From Solirubrobacterales bacterium (GTDB taxonomy: Bacteria; Actinomycetota; Thermoleophilia; Solirubrobacterales; Solirubrobacteraceae), in assembly GCA_027306855.1 (NCBI GenBank), contig DAHUYZ010000001.1:41113-105112 (forward strand): a stretch of 64,000 bases of DNA, read 5' to 3'. A program made the translations under genes and the position numbers. This document shows positions 7,650-15,878 of this stretch, one piece after another (within the stretch, counting starts at the first letter, position 1; each line of letters opens with the position of its first letter). The notes under the pieces are model-generated. The model ran no database searches. It saw only the letters and a list, made by a program, of their open reading frames with translations, and was not told where the DNA came from.

Positions 7650-9065
7650 TCACCGCTCGGCTACAAGCGCGATCAGGTCCGGTCCGTCGGGCCCGTCGCG
7701 CACCTCCCAGCCGCGCGCCCTGATCTGCTCACGAAGGGCATCGGCGCGGTCGAAGTCCCGCTCTTGCCGCGCCCGCTCACGCTCCTGGGCAAGCTCGTAG
7801 GCCTCGGGATCGCTCGCCCGAGCGTCGTCCGCGCCAAGCGCATCTAGGTCGCCCAGCCCAACCACCCCCAGCATCTCCCGCAGATCGCCGTCCCCCGCCT
7901 CATCGCCCTCCTCGGCGCGACGGTTGGCGTCGCGAACCCATTCGAACAGGCACGCGAGCGCCTTCGGCGTGTTGAAGTCGTCGGCAAGCGCATCGAAGAA
8001 GGCCTCCTTATGGAGCGTCATCTCGGCCGGGCTCAGCTCGCCCGCGCGCAGGCGCCGCAGCGCGTCGCGGATGCGGTACACGCGCCGCTCGGCGTCATCG
8101 AGCTCAGAAGGCGAGAACGCGAGCGGCTGGCGGTAATGGCCGCCGATCAGGTACATGACGACCGCATCCCGCCCCCACCGCTCGACGACCTCGTGCAAAG
8201 GCGCGATGTTGCCGGCCGACTTGGCCATCTTCTCGCCCGTCAACTGGATCATCCCGTTGTGCATCCAGATCTTGGCAAGCTCATGTCCGCGCGCGCAGCG
8301 AGTCTGGGCGGCCTCGTTCTCGTGATGAGGGAACACCAGGTCGGACCCACCGCCGTGGATGTCGAAGCCGACGCCCAGCAGCGACTCGGCCATCGCTGAG
8401 CACTCGATGTGCCAGCCTGGACGGCCGGGGGCCCAAACGGGCTTCTCGGGTACGTCGGTGAGGAAGCTCGCTGGGTCCCACCAGCTGTCCTCGCCCTCCT
8501 TGCGGCCCTTCCAGAGGGCGAAGTCGAGCGGGTCCTCCTTGCGCTCTGAGCCTTCGACGCCCTCGCCCTGGTCCATGTCGTCGATGCGCCGGTGGGAGAG
8601 CGAGCCGTAGGCGGGGTCGGAGCGCACCCTGAAGAAGACGTCGCCGCCGCTCGCGTACGCATGGCCCGAGTCGATCAGGTCGTTGATGTAGGCGACGATG
8701 GCGCCCATAGTCTGTGAGGCAAGGGGCTCATGGTCGGGGCGACCGAGGCCCAGAGCGTCGGTGTCGGCGGTGTAGTGGCCGATCATCCGGCAGGCAAGCT
8801 CGCCGCTTGAGATTCCCTGCTCATGCGCGGCGTCGTAGATCTTGTCGTTGACGTCGGTGACGTTCGCGACGAGGGTCGTCTGAAGGCCCTCATGCTGGAG
8901 GAAGCGCTTGAGCAGGCTGAACACGACGTAGGGCCGTGCGTTGCCGATGTGGATGCGGCTGTAGACGGTCGGGCCGCAGGCGTAGATGCCGACCCTGCCC
9001 GGGTCGCGCGGCTTCAGCGGGACGACATGCCCGCTGCGCGTGTCGTGCAGTCGAATCTCGCGCAT
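7650..9065 (-). CDS. cysS: Cysteinyl-tRNA synthetase
   Basis: The 471-residue class I synthetase charges tRNA-Cys with cysteine in the cytoplasm. The HIGN signature is at residues 39-42, Cys30 ('YACGPTVY') is the first zinc ligand, and 'HIECSAM' and 'FPHHENE' supply the others. The KMSKS loop is 'GEKMAKSAGN'. The C-terminal DALR and anticodon-binding part is present ('DFNTPKAL', then a long helix). Length is typical. It lies 25 bases downstream of ispF and directly before rlmB, matching the cysS-rlmB order in Bacillota. Confidence 0.97.
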   Translation of the reverse strand: MREIRLHDTRSGHVVPLKPRDPGRVGIYACGPTVYSRIHIGNARPYVVFSLLKRFLQHEGLQTTLVANVTDVNDKIYDAAHEQGISSGELACRMIGHYTADTDALGLGRPDHEPLASQTMGAIVAYINDLIDSGHAYASGGDVFFRVRSDPAYGSLSHRRIDDMDQGEGVEGSERKEDPLDFALWKGRKEGEDSWWDPASFLTDVPEKPVWAPGRPGWHIECSAMAESLLGVGFDIHGGGSDLVFPHHENEAAQTRCARGHELAKIWMHNGMIQLTGEKMAKSAGNIAPLHEVVERWGRDAVVMYLIGGHYRQPLAFSPSELDDAERRVYRIRDALRRLRAGELSPAEMTLHKEAFFDALADDFNTPKALACLFEWVRDANRRAEEGDEAGDGDLREMLGVVGLGDLDALGADDARASDPEAYELAQERERARQERDFDRADALREQIRARGWEVRDGPDGPDLIALVAER

Positions 9066-9090
9066 GGCCGGCCAACAGTAGCGACGACGG

Positions 9091-9573
9091 TCAGTCGGCC
9101 ACGCGTAGACTCACCACCGCAACGGCGGCGACGCCCTCACCGCGGCCGACGAAGCCGATACCCTCGCCGGTGCTGGCCTTGACGTTCACGCGCGCGAGCG
9201 CGATGCCCAGGACGGCGGCCAAGCTCTCACGGATGGCGTCCCGGTGGGGCGCCAGCTTGGGCCGCTCCATGACGACCGTCGCGTCGACGTTGACCAGCTC
9301 GAGGCCCTGCGCGTGCACGAGCGGCAGTACGGCTGCCAGCAGCTCGAGCGAATCGGCGTCGCGATAGCGCTCCTCGCTGTCGGGGAAGTGCTGGCCTATG
9401 TCCCCGAGCCCCGACGCGCCGAGTAGCGCATCGATGACCGCGTGCGTGAGCACGTCGGCGTCGGAGTGGCCCTCGAGGCCCAGGTCACCGGGTATCTGGA
9501 CACCACCGAGGATGAGCTTGCGGCCCCGCGCCAGCCGGTGTGAGTCATAGCCGATGCCGCTCAACACCGTCAT
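9091..9573 (-). CDS. ispF: 2-C-methyl-D-erythritol 2,4-cyclodiphosphate synthase
   Basis: IspF cyclises CDP-methylerythritol 2-phosphate with loss of CMP in the MEP isoprenoid pathway. The start is set at ATG 9573 ('MTVLSGIGYDSHRL'), which overlaps the TGA of the PHP gene by 4 bases; an 18-residue upstream extension is not family-like. Zinc ligands Asp10 and His12 ('GYDSH'), the 'GHSDADVLTHAVIDALLGA' block, 'IGQHFPDS' and 'KASTGEGIGFVGRGEG' are all present. The product has 160 residues, the usual size. Unlike the common ispDF pairing, ispD lies 8 kb upstream, separated by the hydrogenase-like module. Confidence 0.97.
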   Translation of the reverse strand: MTVLSGIGYDSHRLARGRKLILGGVQIPGDLGLEGHSDADVLTHAVIDALLGASGLGDIGQHFPDSEERYRDADSLELLAAVLPLVHAQGLELVNVDATVVMERPKLAPHRDAIRESLAAVLGIALARVNVKASTGEGIGFVGRGEGVAAVAVVSLRVAD

Positions 9574-10409
9574 GTCACGCCCGCCCCAATCGGCTCCTGG
9601 TGCCGGCTGCGGCGCTCGAACACGCACAGCTCAGTCACACCCGCTCCCTCTAGCAGCTCGACTGCCTGCTCGTAGTCGGCACCGACCTCGGCGGGCCGGT
9701 GGGCGTCGCTGGAGAGCGCAAATGAAGCACCGGCTTCGACGCACATCTCGAGAAAGGCCGGCGCTGGATAGATCTGGCCCGCGCGCTTGCGTAGTCCGGC
9801 GGTCGACACCTCGACGGCGATACCGGACTCCGCGATTGCTTCGACGGCGGGCTCGTAGTAGCGACGCAGGTCACCTTCGGGCACAGGCCGCTCGTTGCCC
9901 CACACCTTCACGAGATCGGGGTGAGCGAGTATGTCGAACAGGCAGCTGCGCGCCGCCTCGGCGAGCGTCTGGAAATAGCGCGTCCAGATCTCCTCGGCAC
10001 TGCGGCCACTACCCCAGATGCTGTAGTCGTCCATGTCGATCGCATGGTCGCGGATGAAGTGGACCGAACCGACGACGTAGTCGAAGTCGCGCGCCTGCAG
10101 CAGGTTTGCTGTGCGGTCCTCCGCCCCAACTATGAAGTCCGCCTCGACGCCGAGCCGCAGGTCGGTCTGATTGCGCACGAACGCGCAGTACTCGTCGAGG
10201 TCGTCGACCGCATTCTCGCGCCAGAACGGGTGTTGCCAGATCGACAGGGCCTGACTGAAGCGGTAGATGTGCTCTGAGACGCCCAGCTCCGCGATGCCGA
10301 GCTCGCGCGCGACCGTGCGGTAGCGCTCGGCATTGGCCGCGGTGAAGTGCGCGGCTGCCGTGGCGCCCAGGTCGTCGGGGCGCAAGTGCAGGTGGTAGTC
10401 GGTGAGCAC
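9570..10409 (-). CDS. PHP-domain phosphoesterase, histidinol-phosphatase (HisJ/K) type
   Basis: The 279-residue PHP protein has the N-terminal metal motif 'DYHLHLR' (His6, His8), 'GVSEHIYRF', 'GVEADF', 'GSVHFI', 'ILAHPDLVK' and the C-terminal 'LSSDAHRPAEVG'. This is the complete metal-ligand set of a PHP phosphatase. HisJ/K members dephosphorylate histidinol phosphate, but related proteins have other substrates and no his genes are nearby, so the substrate is inferred from family resemblance. It is linked head to tail to the arsR-like gene upstream (1-base gap) and overlaps ispF downstream by 4 bases, so it probably belongs to both transcription units. Confidence 0.85.
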   Translation of the reverse strand: MLTDYHLHLRPDDLGATAAAHFTAANAERYRTVARELGIAELGVSEHIYRFSQALSIWQHPFWRENAVDDLDEYCAFVRNQTDLRLGVEADFIVGAEDRTANLLQARDFDYVVGSVHFIRDHAIDMDDYSIWGSGRSAEEIWTRYFQTLAEAARSCLFDILAHPDLVKVWGNERPVPEGDLRRYYEPAVEAIAESGIAVEVSTAGLRKRAGQIYPAPAFLEMCVEAGASFALSSDAHRPAEVGADYEQAVELLEGAGVTELCVFERRSRHQEPIGAGVT

Positions 10410-10410
10410 G

Positions 10411-10782
10411 CTAGCCCGGGCCGGTGAGCTCGCCGAGGACCGCTTGCGACTCCGTGAGGCTCGAGGTGAGGATCTGCCTGGATATGTCCAGGAGCTGGAA
10501 GACGCGGGGGTCGCGAACCGCGTAGTAGACGTTCGTGCCCTCGCGACGAGCCTCGAGGATGCCGTGCGTGCGAAGCACCCCTAGATGCTGGGAGGTTCCA
10601 CTCGAGTCCATCTTCAACTGATGCTGCAGGTCGCCGACCGTGCGCTCACCGTCTCTGAGAAGCTCGAGGATGCGCACGCGCACAGGGTGACCGAGGATCC
10701 GGAAGAATTCGGCCTTCATCTGGTAGACGGCACTGCGCTGGACGGCCTCCCCAGGCGCCTTGCCTCCTGACGGCGGACTCAC
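10411..10782 (-). CDS. ArsR-family transcriptional regulator, Rv0081-like
   Basis: This is a winged-helix ArsR regulator. I chose GTG 10782 because GGAG lies 9 bases upstream; a longer frame from TTG 10836 overlaps the upstream gene by 23 bases. The product has 123 residues. Its core 'YQMKAEFFRILGHPVRVRIL' resembles, from memory, the start of M. tuberculosis Rv0081. Recognition helix region: 'SGTSQHLGVLRTHGILEARR', wing: 'GTNVYYAVRD'. No CxC metal site is visible in alpha3. It is the last gene of the hydrogenase-like module, consistent with autoregulation of that operon. Confidence 0.88.
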   Translation of the reverse strand: MSPPSGGKAPGEAVQRSAVYQMKAEFFRILGHPVRVRILELLRDGERTVGDLQHQLKMDSSGTSQHLGVLRTHGILEARREGTNVYYAVRDPRVFQLLDISRQILTSSLTESQAVLGELTGPG

Positions 10783-10813
10783 CGTACGGCTCTCCAAACG
10801 CGAGGCGAAAAAG

Positions 10814-11302
10814 TCAAGGGCATCCGCAACGGGCAATCTTAGAAGAGCGTGAACTGAGCATCAAATCAACCAGCGCGTCCGCAATCTGTTGTGGAGTGGG
10901 TGGGCAGCCGGGGATGCGCAGGCTCACAGGCAGGATCCCCTCCAGTGGCCCGGCAAGCTGGGCGGGGTCGCCGAGGGTATTGTGGCCGATCGCACAGTCC
11001 CCCAGCGCGGCGACGAGGCGCGGCTCGGGCATCGCGTCATAGGCGCGACGCAGCGGATCGACCATGCGAGTGGTGATCTGACCCGTGACGAGCAGCACAT
11101 CGGCATGCCGAGGGGAGGCGACTATGCCCAGCCCGTGGCGCTGCAGGTCGTAATAGGGATTGGCGCTCGCCGCAAGCTCGTGCTCGCAGCCGTTGCACGA
11201 GCCGGCGTCGACGTGGCGCAACGCGAGCGAGCCGCAGCGCTGGGCGCGGGGGAGCGCGATCTCGCGGCGGACGCGCCCTAGGTGTCTGAGCAGCACGAAC
11301 AT
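10814..11302 (-). CDS. NuoB/HycG-like small iron-sulfur subunit of hydrogenase-like complex
   Basis: The 162-residue protein matches the NADH-quinone oxidoreductase 20 kDa / HycG-HyfI family. It holds the four ligands of the proximal (N2-type) 4Fe-4S cluster: Cys36 and Cys39 ('GSCNGCEHEL'), Cys103 ('GDCAIG') and Cys133 ('PGCPP'). It would sit against the large subunit and pass electrons to or from its active site. It starts 3 bases after the large-subunit stop. The N-terminal 25 residues are basic and unlike NuoB; the C-terminus ends soon after the cluster domain, as in short HycG forms. Confidence 0.9.
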   Translation of the reverse strand: MFVLLRHLGRVRREIALPRAQRCGSLALRHVDAGSCNGCEHELAASANPYYDLQRHGLGIVASPRHADVLLVTGQITTRMVDPLRRAYDAMPEPRLVAALGDCAIGHNTLGDPAQLAGPLEGILPVSLRIPGCPPTPQQIADALVDLMLSSRSSKIARCGCP

Positions 11303-11305
11303 GCC

Positions 11306-12787
11306 CTAGCGATCCACGCAGGCGTAGCAGAGCTCGAAGCTCTTGTTGATCAGGGGAAAGTCCGGGAGCAGGTTGTCGCGGGTAGCGCACACCAGCACCG
11401 GCCAGTTCGCGTAGGACCCCGTGCGCAGGTGCAGACGCTCGACGGCGCGTCGATCGGTCTTTACGACGCACACCGTCTCACCGCGCGGGCTCTCCACCCT
11501 GGCCACGCCGAGGCCGGTCAGAGCCGCGTCCCCTGGCTTGAAGTCGCCCGGCTCGGCACCTCCCGGCTTGACGCCGCCCGGCGTGACGCGAGAGCTGAGC
11601 AGCTGATCGAGGATCGCGAAGGTCTGCTCGAGCTCTATCTGGCGAACGTTTAGGCGAGCGCTCACGTCGCCTGTGGCACGCAACAGGGTGGCGGGCGTAA
11701 AGGAGCGGTAGGCCAGCCGCGGGCTTTCGCTGCGCGTATCGTGGCGCAAGCCCGTTGCGCGCGCGACGGGTCCTGTCGCGCCAAGGCGCTCGGCGTCTGC
11801 CCGGGTGAGCGCCCCGACGCCGTCAAGGCGGTCCTGTAGCGAAGCGGCGAACTGCAGCTCGCGCCACACGCGACCCTCTTCTTGATGCAGCGCTGCCAGC
11901 TCCTCGCGGGCCGCGAGGGCGTCGGCTTGCCCGATACGCAGCGTGCTGGCACCGAGCGCAACGGTGTCGAACAGGAAGCGGTGGCCGCTCAGGCGCTGGT
12001 TGAGACGTTGCGCGCGCTCTTTGAATCCGGCGAACGCCGTCGCGCCCGGAGCGAAGCCGACGCCGGCGCAGATCGCGGAGATGTCATTGAGGTGGTTGTA
12101 GAGCCGCTCGAGCTCCAGCAGCAGCGTACGGGCTTGACGCAGTTGCCGGTCCGGTGTGAAGCCGAGCGCCGACTCGCACGCCTGCGCGTAGGCCACCGTG
12201 TTGGTCACCGCGCAGGCCCCGCACACGCGCTGGACGTGGCGCAGTCCCTCGGCCAGCGACCGCCCCTCGGCGGCGATCTGCAGGCCCCGATGCTTGTAGA
12301 AGAGACGCAGGTCGAGATGCAGGATCCGCTCGCCGACGACCGCGAAGAGGAAGTGCCCGGACTCGATCACCCCGGCATGGATCGGCCCGACCGCGACCCG
12401 GTAGGCGTCGTGACCGTGGATGGGAACCGTCCACGCATCCGGCTCGGCGGGATGGTCGATCAGCGAACGTAAAGGCTCGTGCCCGTCGAAGCGCAGCCCG
12501 TAGCAGTCGTGCGCCTCGCGCTCGTCCCACTCCGCCGCAGCGAACAGGTCGACGATCGTGTCGATCTCCCCGCCCGGCGCAGACGCGCATACGACGTGGT
12601 CCTGATCGGCATGGGCGAACACGCAATTCGCCTGCAAGCCCATAGGACCGCGACCGGCGAACAATCCGCAGAAGCGCCCGCCGGCCCCGGACTGGCGTTC
12701 GCACGCCATGCGCCACTCTCGTGCTCTGACGTACTCGACCGCCGCCGGCGCGAGACCCGGCACGATGGACACGTGGCGTGTGCTCAC
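11306..12787 (-). CDS. HycE/HyfG-like large subunit (NuoC-NuoD fusion) with two CxxC pairs
   Basis: Start is GTG 12787, overlapping the TGA of the preceding gene (GTGA); the frame is open far upstream but that part is a shadow. The 493-residue protein has an N-terminal 30-kDa NuoC-like domain (about 1-120, 'WDEREAHDCYGLRFDGHEPL') and a NuoD/NiFe large-subunit domain. L1-type motif: 'RVCGACAVTN', Cys189/Cys192, with Asn196 where hydrogenases have His. L2-type motif: 'ELCYACVDR', Cys487/Cys490, ending exactly at the residue after which HycE is normally cleaved, so no C-terminal extension needs removal. A Gly/Pro-rich insert is at about 420-440. Whether it binds Ni-Fe is open. Confidence 0.9.
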   Translation of the reverse strand: MSTRHVSIVPGLAPAAVEYVRAREWRMACERQSGAGGRFCGLFAGRGPMGLQANCVFAHADQDHVVCASAPGGEIDTIVDLFAAAEWDEREAHDCYGLRFDGHEPLRSLIDHPAEPDAWTVPIHGHDAYRVAVGPIHAGVIESGHFLFAVVGERILHLDLRLFYKHRGLQIAAEGRSLAEGLRHVQRVCGACAVTNTVAYAQACESALGFTPDRQLRQARTLLLELERLYNHLNDISAICAGVGFAPGATAFAGFKERAQRLNQRLSGHRFLFDTVALGASTLRIGQADALAAREELAALHQEEGRVWRELQFAASLQDRLDGVGALTRADAERLGATGPVARATGLRHDTRSESPRLAYRSFTPATLLRATGDVSARLNVRQIELEQTFAILDQLLSSRVTPGGVKPGGAEPGDFKPGDAALTGLGVARVESPRGETVCVVKTDRRAVERLHLRTGSYANWPVLVCATRDNLLPDFPLINKSFELCYACVDR

Positions 12788-14259
12788 GCGATGCCTCGCA
12801 TGATGGCGACGCCGGCGTGTGAAGCGACGAGCAGATACGCGCCCGCCGACAGCGCCAGCAGGCCGAGCGCGATCGCAACGGTCAGCCGGCTCGCCAGGCG
12901 CACCGTGCGCCCGACAGCCCAGCGGCGGCCATGACTGTCGCCGGCGAGCGTCTCGATCAGCGCGTGCGCAAGCCCGAGAAAGCCGAGCGCCAACAACACG
13001 GCGGCGATCGTCACGAGAGCTGTCTCGTGGGCCGTGACACCGCCGAGCAGGATCAGCAGCTCGCTGAAGAACAGCGGCGATGGCGGCAATCCGGCGAGGG
13101 CGCCGAGGCTTATGCCAACCGCGGCGGCGGTCGCGGGGCTCTGCCTGCTGAGCCCACGGGGCGCGCGGCGCGCACTGTCGGGGTCGTGGCGCGCGAGCGG
13201 CAACGCCGTGTAGAAGGCGAGCGACTTGGCCAGGCCGTGCCCTGCGACATGGACGATCACGCCGATGGCTGCGAGCGGGGTGGCGAAGCCGACCCCTAGC
13301 GCAAGGATGCCCATGTGCTCGAGGCTCGAGTAGGCAAGCAGCCGCTTCCAGGCCATCCTCCGCCACAGGAACGGCACGGCGATCGCGAGCGAGGCGAGCC
13401 CGAAGGCGAGCATCAGGTCCCGGGCCAGATGGTGGGAGACGGTCGCGCCGAGTGTGAGCGCCACACGCCAGGCGATCAGCATCACCGTCGGCAGCAGGGC
13501 GGCCGAGAGCAGCGCGCTGACCGGCGGCGGCGCCTCGCTGTGAGCGTCGGGTAGCCAGTTGTGCACCGGCGCCAGCCCGATCTTCGCGGCCAGCCCGACG
13601 AGGATCAGGATCAGCGATACGACGGCCGTCCGGTCGGACAGGTGCGCGGAGTGCGCTGCCAGGCTCTGCCAGTCGAGCGTCGCAAGCGTCCCTCCGTGCG
13701 GGGAGAGGCCGACAAACAGGATCAGTATCCCCAGCAGCGCGACGGCGAGGCCGAAGGTCGTCAGCACGAGGTACTTCCAGCCGGCCTCCAAAGCGTTCGT
13801 GCTGCCGCTGAAGGCGACCAGCAACGCCGAGGCGCCGGTGGTTGCCTCGACCAGCAGCCAAGCGACGCCGAGGTTCTTCACCAACGCAAGTGCGAGCAGC
13901 GCTGCCCAGAAGAGATGAAAGCCCGTGTAGTACCACTCGCGCGCGCGGCGCGCGGTAAAGAAGCTCCTGCCGGATCCGGCCAGGTAGGTGGGCGAGACCA
14001 CCGCGCTGAGCCAGCCGATCGCCGCGATCACCGCCAGGAAGCTCGCCCCGCCACGGTCGAGCAGGTACCAGGAGCCCCCGAGTCCGTGCCCGCTCTGGAC
14101 CACGCCGAGTGCGCTTGCGGCAAGCGCCACGGCGGCGGTGACGCTCGCGCTGAAGATGTTCAACCGGTCGGCCCAGACAGGCGTGCGCACCGCCGCCCGT
14201 ATGAGCAGCGCCCCCAGCAGGGGTGCCGCCGGCACGGCGATGAGCAGTGCGCTCGTCAT
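12784..14259 (-). CDS. HyfF/HycQ-like proton-pumping antiporter-type subunit
   Basis: The 491-residue polytopic protein belongs to the NuoL/M/N-MrpD family (proton_antipo_M). About 14 hydrophobic segments are present. Helix-breaking charged residues in the pump core include 'VKNLGVAWLLVEATTGASAL' (Glu and Lys) and 'LAYSSLEHMGILALGVG', plus 'GLAPVHNWLPDAHSEAPPP'. I start it at ATG 14259 ('MTSALLIAVPAAPLLGALL'); a TTG three codons upstream is possible. The ATG overlaps the stop of a 27-codon frame that links it to hyfE. It ends in a GTGA overlap with the large-subunit gene. Confidence 0.88.
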   Translation of the reverse strand: MTSALLIAVPAAPLLGALLIRAAVRTPVWADRLNIFSASVTAAVALAASALGVVQSGHGLGGSWYLLDRGGASFLAVIAAIGWLSAVVSPTYLAGSGRSFFTARRAREWYYTGFHLFWAALLALALVKNLGVAWLLVEATTGASALLVAFSGSTNALEAGWKYLVLTTFGLAVALLGILILFVGLSPHGGTLATLDWQSLAAHSAHLSDRTAVVSLILILVGLAAKIGLAPVHNWLPDAHSEAPPPVSALLSAALLPTVMLIAWRVALTLGATVSHHLARDLMLAFGLASLAIAVPFLWRRMAWKRLLAYSSLEHMGILALGVGFATPLAAIGVIVHVAGHGLAKSLAFYTALPLARHDPDSARRAPRGLSRQSPATAAAVGISLGALAGLPPSPLFFSELLILLGGVTAHETALVTIAAVLLALGFLGLAHALIETLAGDSHGRRWAVGRTVRLASRLTVAIALGLLALSAGAYLLVASHAGVAIMRGIA

Positions 14260-14339
14260 GTCGCGCAACCACCACAGCCGGCACGAGGGCGCCGGTGACG
14301 GGACCCAACGGGCGCGGCGAGGATCAGAGCGTCAGTCAC
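14256..14339 (-). CDS. 27-codon coupling ORF between hyfE-like and hyfF-like genes
   Basis: A GTG at 14339 that overlaps the hyfE-like stop region opens a 27-codon frame (MTDALILAAPVG...) whose TGA overlaps the ATG of the hyfF-like gene in an ATGA. All other junctions of this operon are 4-base overlaps or 3-base gaps, so this frame would keep ribosomes moving across the only gap. Its first ten codons resemble the hyfF start (MTDALILAAP versus MTSALLIAVP), suggesting a decayed duplication. It is not known to be translated. Confidence 0.25.
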   Translation of the reverse strand: MTDALILAAPVGSRHRRPRAGCGGCAT

Positions 14340-14949
14340 GGAGCACCTCCAGCAGGGAGCTGTCGCCGCTGCCGAGCCGCTCGTGGATCTTGGCGGCAAA
14401 CGCGGCCGCCACCGACACGACCACGACAAGGTCGAACACGAGTCCGAGCTCGATGAACGCCGGCAGGCCGGACGGCAGGGAGAGACCCGCCAGATAGACC
14501 CCGTTCTCGGCGATCAGGAACCCCAGCGCCTGGAAGAGCACCGCGCGGCGGACGACTGCGACGAGGATGCCGAGCACCAGCACGCCGACCGCGGCATGTT
14601 CCACGCCGGCTTCGAGCAGCCCGAAGCGCGGAATCAGCTGCTCGATGGCAAGCGCCACGCTAACCGCGATCGCCAGCCGCGCCAGCGCGTTAGGCTCGCT
14701 GACGATCAGCCGCTCCTTGCGGGCACGCCGGGTCGTGATCAGCAGCAGCGCCGGTAGCAGCAGGCCCTTCGTGATCAGGATCGTCCCGGCTACCATCGGC
14801 GCGGGAGAGGCGGACGGCTCGTGGGTGAGCGCGTACAGACCCAACCCGAGGGCTTGCGCCCCGACGAGCACGATCGCCGTCGAACGGCGACGCACCACGA
14901 TAACCGCCAGCGAGCTGACGACCAACCCCCAGATAGCCGCGCCGGTCAT
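14332..14949 (-). CDS. HyfE/HycP-like membrane subunit (NuoK-related)
   Basis: Start ATG 14949 overlaps the TGA of the NuoH-like gene (ATGA); the open frame upstream is a shadow. The 205-residue protein has six to seven hydrophobic segments, in the order expected for HyfE, whose C-terminal part is NuoK-like. Intramembrane acids lie in 'FLIAENGVYLAGL' and 'AFIELGLVFDLVVVV', corresponding to the conserved glutamates of NuoK/MrpC. It would form part of the proton-translocating membrane arm. Confidence 0.88.
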   Translation of the reverse strand: MTGAAIWGLVVSSLAVIVVRRRSTAIVLVGAQALGLGLYALTHEPSASPAPMVAGTILITKGLLLPALLLITTRRARKERLIVSEPNALARLAIAVSVALAIEQLIPRFGLLEAGVEHAAVGVLVLGILVAVVRRAVLFQALGFLIAENGVYLAGLSLPSGLPAFIELGLVFDLVVVVSVAAAFAAKIHERLGSGDSSLLEVLRD

Positions 14950-15878
14950 CCACCGCCCCCCACGGCAAGCCAGCTTGCCAGTCCGAGCAAGCAGAGCGCC
15001 GCCCCGGAGCCGAGCAGGAGCGGCACGCGCAGCACCCCCATCTTCGCCTGCACCGTCTCGCACACCGCAAGCGCCACGCTGAGCGCCAGCACGCCACCCG
15101 TCAGCACACCGATTTGCGCCGCGAACGACCCGGGGTGAGGGAACGCCAGTTCGCACGCGAGCACGAGCATGATCCAGTGCCGCGCCGCAGCGGACCACTG
15201 GAGGTAAACCAACTCGCGCCCGGCGTACTCGAGCAGCGGTCCCTCGTGGATCATCGTGAGCTCCAGGTGCGTGTCCGGGTTATCAACAGGCTGTCGGCCT
15301 ATCTCGGCCAGCACGACCAGACACAGCCCGATCATGGCTACCCAATGCGCGGGCTTCTCCCACACCTCCGGCAGGGTCGCCGCGTGGCTCATCGAGAGCA
15401 GGTCAGTGCTGCCAGGGGGGAGCGCGAACAGGAGCAGCACGAGCAGCAAGAGCCCCTCGACGAACACCGAGAGCATCAGATCCCGCGCTGACCCCATCAG
15501 CCCGAACGCGCCGGCGGTGTCCCATGCCGCGAGAGCAAGTGCGAAGCGCGCGAGCGCAAGCAGCCCGACCAGGACGAGCGCGTCGTGGCCGAGTCCCCAT
15601 TCCGGGGCGAGGTCTGCGATCGGCAGTAACAGGAGCGCGAGCCCTGTGCAGGCCGCCGCAACGGCGGGTGCGAGCGTGTAGATAAGCGTCCTGGGCTCGG
15701 GCGCCACGCCGCTCTTGCCCCACAGCCGGCGAAGCTCGCGGTAGGGCTGGAGAACGGAGGGTCCGCACCTGCCTTGAAGACGCGCCTTCACTTGCTGGAT
15801 CAGCCCGACGATCGCCGGACCGAGCAGCACGCCTCCGACCAGCTGGACGGCGCCCGCCGCTACTGTCGCACCGCTCAT
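14946..15878 (-). CDS. HyfC/HycD-like membrane anchor subunit (NuoH family)
   Basis: Start ATG 15878 overlaps the stop of the hyfB-like gene (ATGA). The 310-residue protein has eight or so hydrophobic segments and NuoH-family loops: 'KARLQGRCGPSVLQPYREL' after helix 1 and 'DNPDTHLELTMIHEGPLLEY' before a later helix. The acidic loop residues are those of the quinone-chamber/coupling region in complex I. It would attach the soluble NuoB/NuoCD-like subunits to the pump subunits. Length agrees with HycD. Confidence 0.92.
   Translation of the reverse strand: MSGATVAAGAVQLVGGVLLGPAIVGLIQQVKARLQGRCGPSVLQPYRELRRLWGKSGVAPEPRTLIYTLAPAVAAACTGLALLLLPIADLAPEWGLGHDALVLVGLLALARFALALAAWDTAGAFGLMGSARDLMLSVFVEGLLLLVLLLFALPPGSTDLLSMSHAATLPEVWEKPAHWVAMIGLCLVVLAEIGRQPVDNPDTHLELTMIHEGPLLEYAGRELVYLQWSAAARHWIMLVLACELAFPHPGSFAAQIGVLTGGVLALSVALAVCETVQAKMGVLRVPLLLGSGAALCLLGLASWLAVGGGG

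Noticed and set aside
11306..14308. A single 1000-residue minus-strand protein
   Set aside because: Only the part from 12787 onward has homology and a proper GTGA start; the rest is an Arg-rich shadow over the hyfF-like gene.
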